Below are positions 25,202 to 34,081 of a stretch of 64,000 bases of DNA, one piece after another (the first letter of the stretch is position 1; every line of letters begins with the position of its first letter). The position numbers and the translations under genes were made by a program. Source of the stretch: Allonocardiopsis opalescens (GTDB lineage Bacteria > Actinomycetota > Actinomycetes > Streptosporangiales > Streptosporangiaceae). Below the pieces are notes generated by a model. The model saw only the letters and a program-made list of their open reading frames with translations. It made no database searches and had not been told where the DNA came from. The stretch covers positions 310,001-374,000 of the forward strand of contig NZ_PVZC01000006.1 in the NCBI RefSeq assembly GCF_003002095.1, in the 5' to 3' direction.

Positions 25202-25657
25202 CTACCTGCGGTGCGAGCCGGCGGCCAGCCGGGTGGCGACCCCGATGCGGTTCCAGGCGTTGATCTGCGCGATCGCCACCACCAGCGCGGCCAGCACCGG
25301 CTCGTCGTAGTGGCGCGCCGCCTCGTCCCACACCGCGTCGGGGACCGCGTCGCCCCGGTCGGCCAGCCGGGTCGCCGCCTCGGTCAGCGCCAGCGCGGCG
25401 CGCTCGGCGTCGGTGTAGTACGGCGCCTCGCGCCAGGCCGCCAGCGCGAACAGCCGCTCGTCGGTCTCGCCCGCCTTCTTGGCATCGTGGCTGTGCATGT
25501 CCACGCAGAAGCCACAGCCGTTGATCTGGCTGGCACGCAGCTTCACCAGTTCCAGCGTGGGGCCGGGCAGCCCGCTGGAGTGCAGGTAGCGCTCCACGCC
25601 GAGCATGGCCTGGTAGGCGTCGGGTGCGATCTCCGCCAGTTTGATCCGCGGCTTCAT
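25202..25657 (-). CDS. AhpD-like carboxymuconolactone decarboxylase family protein
   Basis: 151 aa, all-helical, cytosolic. The peroxidase-type active site is present: ELVKLRASQINGCGFCVDMHSHDAKKAGE with the CxxC pair and the following His. It is probably an alkylhydroperoxidase-type reductase helping against peroxide stress. The C-terminal segment AALVVAIAQINAWNRIGVATR is typical of the sigma-J-linked subgroup, but no sigma factor gene lies nearby. It is divergent from the next gene. Confidence 0.9.
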   Translation of the reverse strand: MKPRIKLAEIAPDAYQAMLGVERYLHSSGLPGPTLELVKLRASQINGCGFCVDMHSHDAKKAGETDERLFALAAWREAPYYTDAERAALALTEAATRLADRGDAVPDAVWDEAARHYDEPVLAALVVAIAQINAWNRIGVATRLAAGSHRR

Positions 25658-25821
25658 CCGTCCTCCTCGGTCGTCCTTCCGGCATCCTCGCCCAGGTGGA
25701 CCGCGCGGCTCGCCGTCTTGTGACGGATCCGCGCCGCCTCCCCGGAAAAAAACCGGAACGCGGGCGGCGGCCGGTGCGCCAGACTCTCCGCCACCCCACG
25801 TGCATGCGAAAGGACCCGCCG

Positions 25822-27108
25822 ATGACGGCAGAGCTGGACGAGGCGCGCGCGCTTCTCGACGCCCAGGACACCCAGGGGCTGCTGCGCCACCTGCGTCAGC
25901 ACGCCGGCGGCTTCGCGGCCGCGGACCTGGCCGCCCTGGTGGGCGGGGCGGCGCGGCTGGCCGGCTTCGACGACCTGGCCGCCGCGGCCGACCGGCTCGC
26001 CCGGGAGCCGGCCGAACCCCAGGCCCGCTACGACTTCGGCTACGCCTGCGTCGAGCGCGGCGCCTCGTTCCTGGCCGTCGGCGTCCTCACCGAGCTGCTG
26101 CGCGAGTACCCCGACGCGTCGGGCGTGCTCACCGAGCTGGTCTCGGCGCTGGAGGACGAGGAGCGGCACGCCGAGGCGGTCGCCGTGCTCGCCGAGCGCG
26201 AGGCCCGGCTGCGCGACTGGCCCGACCGCTACCTGCTGGCCTACAACGCGCTGATGGCGGGCGACCTGCCCCGCGCCGAGGCGGTGGCCGCGCGGCTGCC
26301 GGCGCCCGAGGACGAGTCGTGGCATCCGGCGCACGCCCGGATCGGGCGGATGCTCGACCGCGCCGCCGCGGCGCGCAGGGTGTCGGCCCTGGACGGCCGC
26401 GACCTGCGCGGCTGGCAGTTCGCGCTGGCCGGCACCGTGCTGGGCATCGTGTCGCCGCACGGCTACGACGACGGCATGAACGGCCGGCACGCCTACCTCC
26501 AGGACGACTACCAGGAGTGCCGGCGCGGCCTGGAGCGGCTGCGCCTGGTGCTGGACGCGGCCGGGCGCCGCCCGCGAGCGGTCGGCCTGCTGCCCGACCG
26601 CTCCAGCCAGGCCCTCGGCCTGGCCGCCGCCCGGCTGCTCGGCCTGCCCGCCGAGCGCTTCGATCCGCGGGCGCCCGAGGCCCTGGTGGTCGCCTACGAC
26701 CTCAACGAGCTGGGCGAGTCCGCGGCGGAGCTGGTCCCGGCGCTGTACGAGCGCGCGCCCGGCCAGATCCTGGTGGAGCACGCCTCCTGCTGGACCTCGC
26801 CGCCGCCGGTGTCCGCCGACTACGCCGTCCTGCTGCACCAGGTGAACGTGCCGCCGTGGGGCCCGCGGCTGCGGCTGGGTGAGGACGGCGGGGCCGTGCG
26901 CGACCCGGCCGACGAGCGGCCCGCCGGCGAGCTGGCCGAGGAGGTGCTGCGGGCGGCGCTGGAGCCCGCCGGGCCCGGCGGCACCGCCCCCGGCGACTCC
27001 GACCGGGAGCTGGCCGCCTTCACCGCCGCGGTGGCGGGGCGCTGGCTGACCGGTCCGCGCGAGCGGGTCCGCTCGGCCGGGCCGGTGCGCAGCTCCCGCT
27101 TCGCCTGA
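25822..27108 (+). CDS. TPR-like hypothetical protein
   Basis: 428 aa, no signal peptide. The first 200 residues are helical repeats resembling TPRs (LLRHLRQHAGGFAAADLAAL, then ARYDFGYACVERGASFLAVGV, then VLAEREARLRDWPDRYLLAYN). The second half is alpha/beta (RAVGLLPDRSSQALGLAAARLL, then EALVVAYDLNELGESAAELV, then GQILVEHASCW) and could be a nucleotide- or sugar-binding fold. I do not recognise the family. AAAGGA stands ahead of the ATG. It stands alone between a divergent AhpD gene and a convergent PIG-L gene. Confidence 0.75.
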   Translation: MTAELDEARALLDAQDTQGLLRHLRQHAGGFAAADLAALVGGAARLAGFDDLAAAADRLAREPAEPQARYDFGYACVERGASFLAVGVLTELLREYPDASGVLTELVSALEDEERHAEAVAVLAEREARLRDWPDRYLLAYNALMAGDLPRAEAVAARLPAPEDESWHPAHARIGRMLDRAAAARRVSALDGRDLRGWQFALAGTVLGIVSPHGYDDGMNGRHAYLQDDYQECRRGLERLRLVLDAAGRRPRAVGLLPDRSSQALGLAAARLLGLPAERFDPRAPEALVVAYDLNELGESAAELVPALYERAPGQILVEHASCWTSPPPVSADYAVLLHQVNVPPWGPRLRLGEDGGAVRDPADERPAGELAEEVLRAALEPAGPGGTAPGDSDRELAAFTAAVAGRWLTGPRERVRSAGPVRSSRFA

Positions 27109-27115
27109 GAGCGGC

Positions 27116-27181
27116 GCGCGTGCCGGCCCTCTTGGCCCGGCACGCGCCGGGGGCGGCGGCGCACCGTGCGCCGCCGCCCCC
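27116..27181. terminator. Two large hairpins between convergent genes
   Basis: The first stem pairs 27116-27126 with 27137-27147 (one bulge). The second pairs 27149-27163 with 27167-27181 perfectly over 15 bp with a 3-nt loop. They terminate the TPR-like gene and, from the other side, the PIG-L gene. Confidence 0.75.
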
Positions 27182-27198
27182 GTCCGTGCGGTGCGGGC

Positions 27199-29916
27199 TC
27201 AGCCCACCGGCCGCGACAGCGCCAGGCTCGCGCCGTCGGCGGTGTAGGCCACCAGCACCTCCAGCTCACCGGAGCCGCCGGTGACCGGCACCTCCAGGGT
27301 GCTCGCGCCGCGCGGCAGCTCGGCGTCGAGCCGCCCGACGACCTCGGTGCCGTCCCAGACGAACACGTCGGCCCGCCCGGCGACGCCGGCCCGCAGGCCG
27401 ACCCGCACCGTGTCGCCCTCCGCCTGCGCCGAGCGCAGCCGCAGCGCGCTGCCGGGCAGCCCCGGGCCGCCGCCGAGCGGCACCCCGTCGGCGGCCGACT
27501 GGGCGATGCTCTGCGGGGAGTCGGTGCTGCTCGCCGCCTCGTCGGGCAGGGTCGGCTCGACCGGCGCGGGCTCGGCCGCCGCCAGGCCGGGCAGGGTGGC
27601 CAGGCCCCAGCGGAAGGGGTCGGCCTGCACGCCGCTGTAGGTGGCCCAGCCGATCCGGGTCTGGCCGGTGCGGTCGTCGGTGTCGGAGTCGTAGACCAGC
27701 ACGTTCAGGCCCATCCGCTCCGGGTCGACCGTGTCAGGCAGCGCGTCGAAGGGAATCATCGCCTCGATCGCGTAGCCGTCGTAGTCCTCGCGGTCGATCA
27801 CCGAGGCGACCTCCATGCCGGGGGCGGTCTCCTCGCCGGGACCCTGGTTGTTGTCGGCGTCGCGCTGGAAGCAGGGCGGGTCGCCGGCCGCGGGGTCGTC
27901 GGTGATCGGGAAGATACCGGTCTTGAAGGTGGTGGCGGTGTTGGCGGAGCTGCCGCGCGGGTCGATGGTGATCTCCACCGAGTCGGTCCGCCAGTGCCGG
28001 CGGCAGTCCTCGGGCGCCAGCACGGTGCCGAGCGTGTCGTCGGCGACCTCGACGTGCAGGTACAGGGCGTCGTCGGTGAAGCTGACCCTGGTGGCGGCGG
28101 AGGCGTCCTCGGGCGCCGCCTCCTCGCCCTCCCACCGGGTGGAGCTGTCCAGGACCTCGCCGGGGTACTCGCCCTCGGCCGCCGTGCCGTCGACCTCGGG
28201 CGCGGCCTCCAGGCGCGGCACCTCGGTGGTGGGCACCAGTTCCAGCACGCCCGCCCTGGTGTCGGTGCCCGACGGGGAGGTGGTGACGACCTCCAGCGGG
28301 TAGCCGCCGTCCGGGGCGCGGTTGGAGGTGGGCAGCGAGGTGTCGTCGTTGGTGACGGCGAAGGTGACCGTGGCCGTCTCGCCGGGGGCCAGGCCGGTGT
28401 AGGTCCGCTCGGCGGGCTCGGCGCTGAAGCCGTCGGCCAGGTCGAGCCGCACGGTCCCGCCGGCCGGCTCGGTGCCGTCGTTGACGACCTCGACCGCCAC
28501 CTCCTGGGTCCGGCCGGTGCCGACGGAGGCGAGCGGGGTGATCAGGTCGCGCAGCTTGGGTAGGCCCTGCTCGGCGGTCCAGTCCTCGAAGACGGCGACC
28601 TCGGGCCGGGGCGCGAGCCCGCCGCGCACCGCGTTGGCCACCTGGACGGAGGTCTCGTTGCGCCCCGAGGCGCCGCGGGCGGTCAGTTCGGCGGCGAGCA
28701 CCGCGCGCTCGCCCGCGGCGGCGCCGGCGGGCGGGGTGACGGTCAGCTCGACGGTGGCCGAGCCGCCGGGGCGGATGGTGCCCAGGGTGTCGCCGGACTG
28801 CTCCACCTGCCAGCCCTCGGGCGCGGTGACGGCCAGTTCGGGATGGACCAGCGGCCGCCGGTCCGGCGCCTGGACGTGCACGGTGGCGTCGAAGGGCTCG
28901 CCGGCGAGTACGTCGTAGCGGCCGGCCTCGATCTCCAGCCGGGTGCCCAGCGGCAGCCCGCCCTCGGCGGGCAGCGCGGCGCCCTGGATCGCGGCGGTGG
29001 GGCCGCTCGCCGGGTCGGGGTAGGGGGTGCGGCTGTCGATCAGGGTGAACCAGTCGCAGGCGATCTGGTCGGGGTCGGTGGGGGCGGGCGGGAAGGCGGC
29101 CCAGCCCTGGCTCACGTACTCCCACTGGGCGCGCCGCTCCAGCGCCGCCCAGGTCTCGCCGGCCGCCTCCGACATCCGCCCGGCCCAGGCGCCGAAGACG
29201 CGGTCGGTGGGGTCGGTGGGCCGGTACGGGGTGGTGGCGCACTGGGCGCCGGGCTCGCCCTGGCCGCTGGCGCCGCTGCGCAGCACCCGCCCGGCGGCCC
29301 AGGGCTCCATGCCCTCGTCGGTGATCTGCGCGGCGAAGGCGGCGGGGTCGGCGGCGGCGTAGTAGCCCTCGACCGCGAGGCGGGCCGCCTCTTGGTGGTT
29401 GCCGTGGTTGCCCGGGGTGGGCGAGGGGTTCATCGTGATGATGACCTCGGGCCGGGTGGCGCGGATGACGCGGACCACCCGCTCCAGCGCGTCCTCGCCG
29501 TCCCATGCCTGCGCGGTCAGCGGCGAGCTGGCGGTGTAGAAGAAGTCGACCTTGTCGAGGTTGTAGACGTGCTCGATGCCGGCGTGGCCGACCGCGCGGC
29601 GCTCCTCGGCCTCGCGCAGGATGCCGAGTTCGGGCCCCTCCTCCAGGCCGACGGCGTTCCCGCCGCCCTCACCGCGGGTCACCGTGATGACGCCGGCGGA
29701 GATCCCGTCGAACTCGTTCCACTGGCCGAGCGCGGCCAGCGTGCCGGCCTCGTCGTCGGGGTGGGCGCCGATGAACAGCACGTCCAGGTCGACGGCGGCC
29801 TCTCCTCCGGGCGGCGCCGAGCCGCCGCCGGGATCGGCGAGGGCGGGCGGGACGAGCGCCGCGCCGAGCGTGAGGATGGTTGCCGCCACCACGGCGGCCC
29901 GACTACGTGAGCGCAT
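27199..29916 (-). CDS. Secreted PIG-L family deacetylase with NEW3/CARDB-like and CBM9-like domains
   Basis: 905 aa. A signal peptide (AAVVAATILTLGAALVPPALA) leads into a LmbE/PIG-L domain (about 40-310) with zinc motif AHPDDEAGT and the downstream His pair in PGNHGNHQEA. Beta-sandwich modules follow (VTAPEGWQVEQSGDTLGTI, then EVVNDGTEPAGGTVRLDLA), typical of NEW3/CARDB. Next comes a CBM9-type domain (RTDSVEITIDPRGSS, then YDGYAIEAMIPFDALPD). Such enzymes remove N-acetyl groups from extracellular glycans or glycoconjugates. ATG with an AGGAGG site. The palindrome TGTCATGACA lies 48 bp upstream, the same site found in the sugar-operon promoter. Confidence 0.9.
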   Translation of the reverse strand: MRSRSRAAVVAATILTLGAALVPPALADPGGGSAPPGGEAAVDLDVLFIGAHPDDEAGTLAALGQWNEFDGISAGVITVTRGEGGGNAVGLEEGPELGILREAEERRAVGHAGIEHVYNLDKVDFFYTASSPLTAQAWDGEDALERVVRVIRATRPEVIITMNPSPTPGNHGNHQEAARLAVEGYYAAADPAAFAAQITDEGMEPWAAGRVLRSGASGQGEPGAQCATTPYRPTDPTDRVFGAWAGRMSEAAGETWAALERRAQWEYVSQGWAAFPPAPTDPDQIACDWFTLIDSRTPYPDPASGPTAAIQGAALPAEGGLPLGTRLEIEAGRYDVLAGEPFDATVHVQAPDRRPLVHPELAVTAPEGWQVEQSGDTLGTIRPGGSATVELTVTPPAGAAAGERAVLAAELTARGASGRNETSVQVANAVRGGLAPRPEVAVFEDWTAEQGLPKLRDLITPLASVGTGRTQEVAVEVVNDGTEPAGGTVRLDLADGFSAEPAERTYTGLAPGETATVTFAVTNDDTSLPTSNRAPDGGYPLEVVTTSPSGTDTRAGVLELVPTTEVPRLEAAPEVDGTAAEGEYPGEVLDSSTRWEGEEAAPEDASAATRVSFTDDALYLHVEVADDTLGTVLAPEDCRRHWRTDSVEITIDPRGSSANTATTFKTGIFPITDDPAAGDPPCFQRDADNNQGPGEETAPGMEVASVIDREDYDGYAIEAMIPFDALPDTVDPERMGLNVLVYDSDTDDRTGQTRIGWATYSGVQADPFRWGLATLPGLAAAEPAPVEPTLPDEAASSTDSPQSIAQSAADGVPLGGGPGLPGSALRLRSAQAEGDTVRVGLRAGVAGRADVFVWDGTEVVGRLDAELPRGASTLEVPVTGGSGELEVLVAYTADGASLALSRPVG

Positions 29917-29963
29917 GCCACGCCCCTCCTGACCCTATGACCCGATGATCATGGCCCTGACTT

Positions 29964-29973
29964 TGTCATGACA
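29964..29973. promoter_or_regulatory. TGTCATGACA palindrome upstream of the PIG-L gene
   Basis: A perfect 10-bp palindrome beside a TATATG hexamer that could be the -10 of the minus-strand promoter. The identical 10-mer stands in the promoter of the sugar ABC operon (45925-45934). A shared regulator is suspected. Confidence 0.5.
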
Positions 29974-30025
29974 TATACGGGAATCGCTGTGCCCTGGGTC
30001 ACAATAGGACATACCGGCAGCGCTG

Positions 30026-30703
30026 TTATCCGCCGCGCAGCGCCGAACTCTCCTCGCGCACCATCGCCAGCCGGATGTCCCTGGCCCGGCTCATGTGGGC
30101 GCGGGCCCGCTCCCGGGCGGCCGCGACCTCGCCGTCGGCGATGGCGGCCAGGATGCCGGCGTGCTCCTCCAGCGCCTCGGTCCAGCGCCCGGGGCTGGAC
30201 AGGGTGGAGTGCTGGGTGCGCACGGTGTGCACGGTCAGCCGGTCCAGCAGGTCCAGCAGCACGGCGTTGTGCGCGGCGCGCCAGACCGCCTCGTGGAACT
30301 CGATGTTGGTGGCGGCGCGCACGGCGTCGTCGGGCTCCGACAGGGCGCGGTCGCGGGCGAGCAGGCCGTCGAGGCGGGCCAGGTCGATGCGGCTGCGCGC
30401 GGTGGCGGCCTGCCCGGCCGCCTCGGCCTCCAGCAGGATGCGCGCGTCGTAGACCTGGAGCACCTCCTCCGGGGTGGGCACCCGCACGTGCAGGCCGCGC
30501 TCGCCCGCCGCCAGCAGCCGGTCGTGCTGGAGGCGGCGCAGCGCCTCGCGGACGGGGGTGCGCGAGACGCCGAAGCGCTCGGCGAGGGCGACCTCGCGCA
30601 GCGGGGTGCCGGGCGGGAGCGCGCCTTCGGAGATCTCGGCACGCAGCCGCTGGTAGATGCCTGCCGCGCCGACTCGCTGCGGCCGGTCGGGTCGTGGCGT
30701 CAT
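30026..30703 (-). CDS. GntR family regulator, FCD subfamily
   Basis: 225 aa from the ATG at 30703 (a GTG four codons upstream is possible). The winged helix is clear: IYQRLRAEISEGALPPGTPL, then LAERFGVSRTPVREALRRLQ. The FCD ligand domain has the expected metal residues in the pattern NIEFHEAVWRAAHN, later EEHAGILAAIADG and RARAHMSRARD. FCD regulators respond to small organic acids. It lies 61 bp downstream of tcuA on the same strand, so it probably senses a tricarboxylate and controls tcuA and the divergent transporter, likely through the TGTATACA site. Confidence 0.9.
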   Translation of the reverse strand: MTPRPDRPQRVGAAGIYQRLRAEISEGALPPGTPLREVALAERFGVSRTPVREALRRLQHDRLLAAGERGLHVRVPTPEEVLQVYDARILLEAEAAGQAATARSRIDLARLDGLLARDRALSEPDDAVRAATNIEFHEAVWRAAHNAVLLDLLDRLTVHTVRTQHSTLSSPGRWTEALEEHAGILAAIADGEVAAARERARAHMSRARDIRLAMVREESSALRGG

Positions 30704-30764
30704 CGCGCGTCCCACTCGGTTGTCGTCCCGGCTCCGCCCGGCGGTGCGCCGGATCGGCCGGCCG

Positions 30765-32273
30765 TCAGGCGAGGGATCCGGCCCGGCGGCCGAACACCGT
30801 GCCCGACGTCAGGCCGGTGCCCCCAGGGTAGTTGCCGGAGAACAGGCCGCCGAGCATCTCCCCGCAGACGAACAGCCCCGGGATCGCGGCCCCGCCGGCG
30901 TCCAGCACCCGGCCGCGGTCGTCGGCGCGCAGGCCGCCGAAGGTGAAGGTGATGCCGCAGGTGACCGGGAAGGCGTAGTACGGCGGCCGCTCCAGCGGCA
31001 TCGCCCAGTTGCTCTTGGGCGGGTCCACGGCCGCGGCGCGGCCGTCCTTGACCGCGGGGTCGAAGGGCACCTCGCGGCGGACGGCGGCGTTGAAGCCGCT
31101 GACGGTGGCCGCCAGCGCCGCCGGGTCCACCCCCATCGCCTCGGCCAGCTCCGGCACGCTGCCGGCCGTCAGCACGGTCGCGCCCGGGCTGTCGTACTCC
31201 TCGGTGCGCAGCAGCGGGCGGGTGGCCGCGTCGAAGAGCTGGAAGGCGCGACCGCCGGGCTGGCGCAGGATGGCGGCGCCGTACTTGGCGTAGGTGTAGT
31301 TCCGGTAGTCCGCCCCCTCGTCGACGAAGCGGCGGCCCTCGGTGTTGACCACGATGCCCAGCGGGTAGCTCTGCCGGGTCAGCCGGTTGGTCAGCTCGCG
31401 GTTCCCGCCCTCGTCGCCCGCCTCGGCGTCCCAGGCGACGCTGTGGCACGAGGACCAGTCGCCCCCCTTGGCCGCGCCGATCTCCAGCGCGGCCGTCAGC
31501 ATGTCGCCGGTGTTCAGCGGGGTGCCGCGCACCTTGGCGCGCTCCCAGCCGGGGCCGAGGTGGGTGCGGCGCAGCTCGGCGTCGGCCTCGAAGCCGCCCG
31601 CGGCCAGCACCACCGACTCGGCCCGCACGGTGCCCTCGGCGCCGGAGCGGTCCCGCCAGCGCACCCCGGTGACGCGTCCGCCGGCCGTGACGAGCCCGGT
31701 GGCGGCGGTGCCGTAGCGCACCTCGATCCCGGCGGCGGCCGCGGCGGCGGTGTGCTGCTCGATCAGGCCCTGCCCGCCGCCGACGCTGCCCACGGCCAGA
31801 TTGCCCCAGAAGACGTGCCTGCCGGTCTCGTCGGGGTAGGACTGCCGCTCGTACATCAGCCGGAAGCGCAGGCCCAGGCCGCGCAGCCAGCGCAGCGCGT
31901 CCTGGCCGTCGGCGACCAGGGCGGCGGTCAGCGCCGGGTCGCAGCGGCCCTCGGTGACGCGCTCCATGTCGGCGGTGAAGGACCCGGCCGGGTAGGGCGG
32001 CAGCTCCGCGCTCGCGTCGCGCTCGTCGGCCTCGATCAGCCCGGCCAGGTCGGCCAGGCCGCCGTGCGCGATCCGGAAGGCGCCGGCCGTGTAGAAGCTG
32101 TTGCCGCCGGCCTCCTCGGGGGCGCCCTTCTCGATCAGCAGCACCCGGCGGCCGCGGCCCGCGGCGGCCTGCGCGGCGCTGAACCCGGCGTTGCCGCCGC
32201 CGACCACGACCACGTCGGCGCGGTCCGGCACCGGGGCGGCCGCCGGGCCGGTGAGGGGGGAGGCGTCGGGCAT
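30765..32273 (-). CDS. tcuA: FAD-dependent tricarballylate dehydrogenase-like protein
   Basis: 502 aa. It belongs to the fumarate reductase/succinate dehydrogenase flavoprotein family: DVVVVGGGNAGFSAAQAAAG (dinucleotide fold), LLIEKGAPEEAGGNSFYTAG, and ESVVLAAGGFEADAELRR. The C-terminal FAD cap includes TFGGLRADDRGRVLDAGG and GLFVCGEMLGGLFSGNYPGGTGL. The N-terminal GGNSFYTAGAFRIAH run and overall length match TcuA, which oxidises tricarballylate to cis-aconitate. ATG with GGAAGGAG. It is divergent from a tripartite tricarboxylate transporter, which supports the assignment. The electron-transfer partner TcuB is not in the window. Other polycarboxylates remain possible substrates. Confidence 0.82.
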   Translation of the reverse strand: MPDASPLTGPAAAPVPDRADVVVVGGGNAGFSAAQAAAGRGRRVLLIEKGAPEEAGGNSFYTAGAFRIAHGGLADLAGLIEADERDASAELPPYPAGSFTADMERVTEGRCDPALTAALVADGQDALRWLRGLGLRFRLMYERQSYPDETGRHVFWGNLAVGSVGGGQGLIEQHTAAAAAAGIEVRYGTAATGLVTAGGRVTGVRWRDRSGAEGTVRAESVVLAAGGFEADAELRRTHLGPGWERAKVRGTPLNTGDMLTAALEIGAAKGGDWSSCHSVAWDAEAGDEGGNRELTNRLTRQSYPLGIVVNTEGRRFVDEGADYRNYTYAKYGAAILRQPGGRAFQLFDAATRPLLRTEEYDSPGATVLTAGSVPELAEAMGVDPAALAATVSGFNAAVRREVPFDPAVKDGRAAAVDPPKSNWAMPLERPPYYAFPVTCGITFTFGGLRADDRGRVLDAGGAAIPGLFVCGEMLGGLFSGNYPGGTGLTSGTVFGRRAGSLA

Positions 32274-32314
32274 GGTGCTCCTTCCGTCCACACTTGAACT
32301 CGACTGCATGCAAC

Positions 32315-32322
32315 TGTATACA
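32315..32322. promoter_or_regulatory. TGTATACA palindrome in the tcuA/tctC divergent promoter
   Basis: An 8-bp perfect palindrome in the 136-bp region between the divergent tcuA and tctC genes. It is in the style of FCD-type GntR operators. The FCD regulator encoded downstream of tcuA is the natural candidate to bind it. Confidence 0.55.
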
Positions 32323-32409
32323 TTGACCACCGCGGATGTAGCGGTACGGTCACCTGAGGTTGAAGGACATACGTCACACGGCGAGCCAGTAGTGAGTGAG
32401 GCGGTCACG

Positions 32410-33456
32410 ATGGACTCCACCGGCCGGGACATGGACGAACCCGGCGCCGCGGCGCGGCCCGGCCCCGGGCGGCTGGTCCGCTCGCTGGCCCCCTTCGTCA
32501 CGGCGGCGCTGGCCACCGTCGGCCTCTTCGCGGTACAGACCGACGGCGAGCGCGCCCAGGCGCAGGAGCTGCTGGACGGCCGCCAGCTGCGGCTGATGGC
32601 CCCGGCCGAGCCCGGCGGCGGCTGGGACCAGACCGCCCGCGAACTCCAGGCGGCGCTGCGCGACCGGGTGGGCCGGGCCGAGGTGTACAACGTCGGCGGC
32701 GCGGGCGGCACGATCGGGCTGAGCCAGTACGTGCGGCTGCCGCCGGAGCCCACCGAGCTGATGGTCACCGGCCTGATCATGGTCGGCGCGATCGAGAGCA
32801 ACGACTCGCCGGTCACCCTGGAGCAGACCACCCCGCTGGTACGGCTGACCACCGACTACGAGGTCATCGTGGTGCCGGCCGACTCCCCCGTCCAGACCAC
32901 CGCCGACCTGGTCGAGCTGATGCGCGAGGACATCGGCGCGGTCTCCATCGCGGGCGGCTCGGCCGGCGGCGTGGAGCAGATCACCGCCGGGCTGATCGCC
33001 GCCGACATCGGCGCCGACCCCGCCGAGGTGAACTACATCGCGCACTCCGGCGGCGGTGAGGCGCTGACCACCCTGCTGTCGGGCCGCGCCACGGCCGGGG
33101 TCTCCGGCGTCTCGGAGATCCAGGCCCAGATCGACGCCGGCCAGGTGCGCGCGCTCGCCGTCTCCAGCGCCGAGCGGCTGCCCGGCCTGCCCGAGGTGCC
33201 GACCCTGCTGGAGGAGGGCGTCGACGTCGAACTCGCGAACTGGCGCGGCGTGGTGGCGCCCGCCGGGATCAGCGACGAGGACGAGCAGGCCCTGGAGGAC
33301 CTGCTGATGGAGATGGCGGACAGCCCCCAGTGGCAGGAGACCCTCCAGCGCCGCGGCTGGGGCGACGCCGCCCTCGCCGGCCCTGAGTTCGAGGCCTTCC
33401 TCGCCGAGGAGACGGCGCGGGTCGGCCAGGTCCTCGACGACATCGGCCTCGGGTGA
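32410..33456 (+). CDS. tctC: Tripartite tricarboxylate transporter, substrate-binding protein TctC
   Basis: 348 aa. The N-terminal hydrophobic signal or anchor (SLAPFVTAALATVGLFAV) is followed by the Bug/TctC fold: LRLMAPAEPGGGWDQTARELQ (the conserved beta1-loop contacting the carboxylate), YNVGGAGGTIGLSQYV, ADSPVQTTADLVELM, INYIAHSGG-like NYIAHSGGGEALTTLLSG, and RLPGLPEVPTLLEEG. It captures a di- or tricarboxylate outside the membrane for TctA/TctB. I chose the ATG at 32410 with a GAGG site; an in-frame GTG lies six codons upstream. First gene of a three-gene unit, divergent from tcuA. Confidence 0.9.
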   Translation: MDSTGRDMDEPGAAARPGPGRLVRSLAPFVTAALATVGLFAVQTDGERAQAQELLDGRQLRLMAPAEPGGGWDQTARELQAALRDRVGRAEVYNVGGAGGTIGLSQYVRLPPEPTELMVTGLIMVGAIESNDSPVTLEQTTPLVRLTTDYEVIVVPADSPVQTTADLVELMREDIGAVSIAGGSAGGVEQITAGLIAADIGADPAEVNYIAHSGGGEALTTLLSGRATAGVSGVSEIQAQIDAGQVRALAVSSAERLPGLPEVPTLLEEGVDVELANWRGVVAPAGISDEDEQALEDLLMEMADSPQWQETLQRRGWGDAALAGPEFEAFLAEETARVGQVLDDIGLG

Positions 33457-33519
33457 GCCCGTGCGCCCCTCCCACCCGCCCGCATCCGCTCCCCCGGCCA
33501 GAAACGCGGTGATGACCCC

Positions 33520-34080
33520 GTGAGCTCCCCCGACCCCGATCCCGCGACCGGGCCCCGCCCCGGAGAGGAACCCGGCGGCGCCCCGGCCGCCGTCGCGGCC
33601 GACCCGCCCGAGGACCGCCGGACGGTGCTGGGCGGCGGCGCGCTCGGCCTGCTGCTGCTCGTCGGCGCGGTCCTGGTGCTCGCCGAGGCGGCGGCGCTGC
33701 ACGCCGCGACCGACGCCACGCCGCTGGGCCCCGCCGTCTTCCCCGCGCTCGTCGGCGCCCTGATGGCCGTCGTCGGCGTCGCGCTGGTGGTGCGCGCCGC
33801 GCGTCGGCTCGGCGCCGCGCCGTCCAGCGAGCCGATCCCGCTGTCGCGGGTGCTGCGGCTGGCCGGGCTGCTGGTGCTGCTGGTCGGCTTCGCGGTCGCG
33901 CTGCCGCTGGCCGGCTACGTCGTCTCCTCCACCGCCCTGTTCACCGGGGCGGCCCTGCTGCTTGGCGCGCCGCGCCCCTGGCACACCCTCGCCTACGGCT
34001 GGACCCTGGTCGCCGTCGTGTACCTGGTGTTCGACCGGCTCATCGGCCTGACCCTGCCCGCCGGACCCTGGGGGTTCTGA
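33520..34080 (+). CDS. tctB: Tripartite tricarboxylate transporter, small membrane subunit TctB
   Basis: 186 aa. A disordered Pro/Glu-rich N-terminus of about 35 residues is followed by four hydrophobic helices ([20 protein letters not shown], then [18 protein letters not shown], then [19 protein letters not shown], and a C-terminal pair ending [15 protein letters not shown]). That is the TctB plan. It starts at a GTG and stops 1 bp before the ATG of tctA, so translation is coupled. Confidence 0.88.
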   Translation: MSSPDPDPATGPRPGEEPGGAPAAVAADPPEDRRTVLGGGALGLLLLVGAVLVLAEAAALHAATDATPLGPAVFPALVGALMAVVGVALVVRAARRLGAAPSSEPIPLSRVLRLAGLLVLLVGFAVALPLAGYVVSSTALFTGAALLLGAPRPWHTLAYGWTLVAVVYLVFDRLIGLTLPAGPWGF

Positions 34081-34081
34081 C

